DNA of 35,051 bases, taken from assembly GCA_003251175.1 (NCBI GenBank), contig QKHC01000011.1:1-35051 (forward strand), in the 5' to 3' direction. The number at the start of each line of letters is the position of its first letter. Within the stretch, counting starts at the first letter, position 1. Source of the stretch: Gemmatimonadota bacterium (GTDB lineage Bacteria > Gemmatimonadota > Gemmatimonadetes > Gemmatimonadales > GWC2-71-9). Made by a program: the position numbers and the translations under genes. The notes below the pieces were generated by a model. The model worked only from the letters and a program-made list of their open reading frames with translations. It ran no database searches and was not told where the DNA came from. This document shows positions 34,864-35,051 of this stretch, piece after piece.

Positions 34864-34895
34864 ATGCTCGACAGCCGCAAGCGGCCATCGAGCAT
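34864..34895 (-). terminator. Long hairpin downstream of tRNA-Pro
   Basis: ATGCTCGA/TCGAGCAT (8 bp) and an inner GCCGC/GCGGC (5 bp) form one 32-base hairpin, interrupted by a symmetric CA/CA mismatch and closed by an AA (TT) loop. On the minus strand it lies 12 bases past the 3' end of tRNA-Pro, where a terminator is expected. Confidence 0.55.
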
Positions 34896-34907
34896 GTGGT
34901 CAAGCAG

Positions 34908-34982
34908 TCGGGGCGAGTGGATTTGAACCACCGACCTCCTGGTCCCGAACCAGGCGCGCTAACCGGACTGCGCTACGCCCCG
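34908..34982 (-). tRNA. tRNA-Pro (anticodon CGG)
   Basis: A complete cloverleaf reads on the minus strand: acceptor CGGGGCG/CGCCCCG, D arm GCGC...GCGC, anticodon stem CCTGG/CCAGG with loop TTCGGGA (anticodon CGG, reading CCG), T arm GGTGG-TTCAAAT-CCACT (one G-U pair) and discriminator A. CCA is not encoded. It lies two bases downstream of tRNA-Arg(ACG), so the two are one transcript. Confidence 0.97.
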
Positions 34983-34984
34983 CA

Positions 34985-35051
34985 TGCGCCCAGGAGGACT
35001 CGAACCCCCAACCTCTTGATCCGTAGTCAAGCGCTCTATCCAGTTGAGCTA
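34985..35051 (-). tRNA. tRNA-Arg (anticodon ACG), 5' end cut by window edge
   Basis: The minus strand gives everything from position 8 on: D arm GCTC...GAGC, anticodon stem CTTGA/TCAAG with loop CTACGGA (anticodon ACG, reading CGU/CGC/CGA after inosine editing), T arm GGGGG-TTCGAGT-CCTCC and 3' acceptor TGGGCGC with discriminator A. The seven 5' acceptor bases lie outside the window. Confidence 0.95.

Larger units (their letters stand above)
34586..34907. other. Non-coding stretch with palindromes next to tRNAs
   Basis: No convincing gene lies here; a 106-codon plus-strand frame (34606-34926) has no domain-like content and runs into the tRNA. The stretch holds the leader of the ABM-SnoaL gene (minus strand, possible -10 TATACC near 34622-34627) and two marked hairpins listed separately. 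Confidence 0.6.

Noticed and set aside
34606-34926. 106-codon plus-strand frame
   Set aside because: It has no domain-like sequence, overlaps the tRNA-Pro 3' end and crosses two hairpins.

Overview
The window is GC-rich (about two thirds G+C by eye) chromosomal DNA from a Gram-negative, non-model bacterium. Outer-membrane-type beta-barrels, lipoproteins, Ig-like (BIG2) domains, a large secreted M14 peptidase, a Tat-signalled TldD and a Ser/Thr kinase with BIG2 and PEGA domains together resemble Gemmatimonadota. That assignment is inference; no rRNA gene is present to test it. Genes are densely packed with many 4-bp ATGA/GTGA overlaps. I see no phage, insertion sequence, CRISPR array or plasmid feature, so this is mostly core chromosome with some lineage-specific envelope genes.

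Left part (1-16.5 kb). The 3' end of a beta-barrel gene closes with a strong hairpin. A plus-strand run follows: a YjbQ-family enzyme, an acyl-CoA synthetase-like AMP ligase, a NYN nuclease with two LOTUS-like domains and an Arg/Gly-rich tail, and alkyladenine DNA glycosylase. A large hairpin separates this from a minus-strand block read as formate dehydrogenase alpha, threonine dehydrogenase (tdh), 2-amino-3-ketobutyrate CoA ligase (kbl), a large M14 peptidase and a small barrel-like protein. tdh and kbl form the complete route from threonine to glycine and acetyl-CoA. Divergent from the dehydrogenase is a tldD/tldE pair in which only TldD carries an export signal.

Middle (16.5-24.5 kb). A small minus-strand gene has its own promoter-like and terminator signals. 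Upstream on the same strand are an rlmI-like rRNA methyltransferase, a CDF metal exporter and an unassigned Rossmann/methyltransferase-like protein. thiE is divergent from rlmI. A tightly coupled rho-ruvX-mltG operon follows, with an M50 site-2 protease gene diverging from rho.

Right part (24.5-35 kb). Two short genes (an unknown and a histidine-kinase dimerisation domain with no catalytic domain) and a possible Arg/Trp-rich micropeptide precede a four-gene envelope cluster: Ig/PPC lipoprotein, transmembrane Ser/Thr kinase, secreted TPR-like protein with C-terminal membrane segments, and beta-barrel. This cluster is the best candidate for an undescribed system: a cytoplasmic kinase physically linked to cell-surface partners. 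Then come tRNA-Arg(CCG), a membrane protein coupled to a GH15 glucoamylase/trehalase, a divergent glucose-dehydrogenase-like SDR, an ABM-SnoaL fusion protein, and two adjacent tRNAs, Pro(CGG) and Arg(ACG), the last cut by the window edge.
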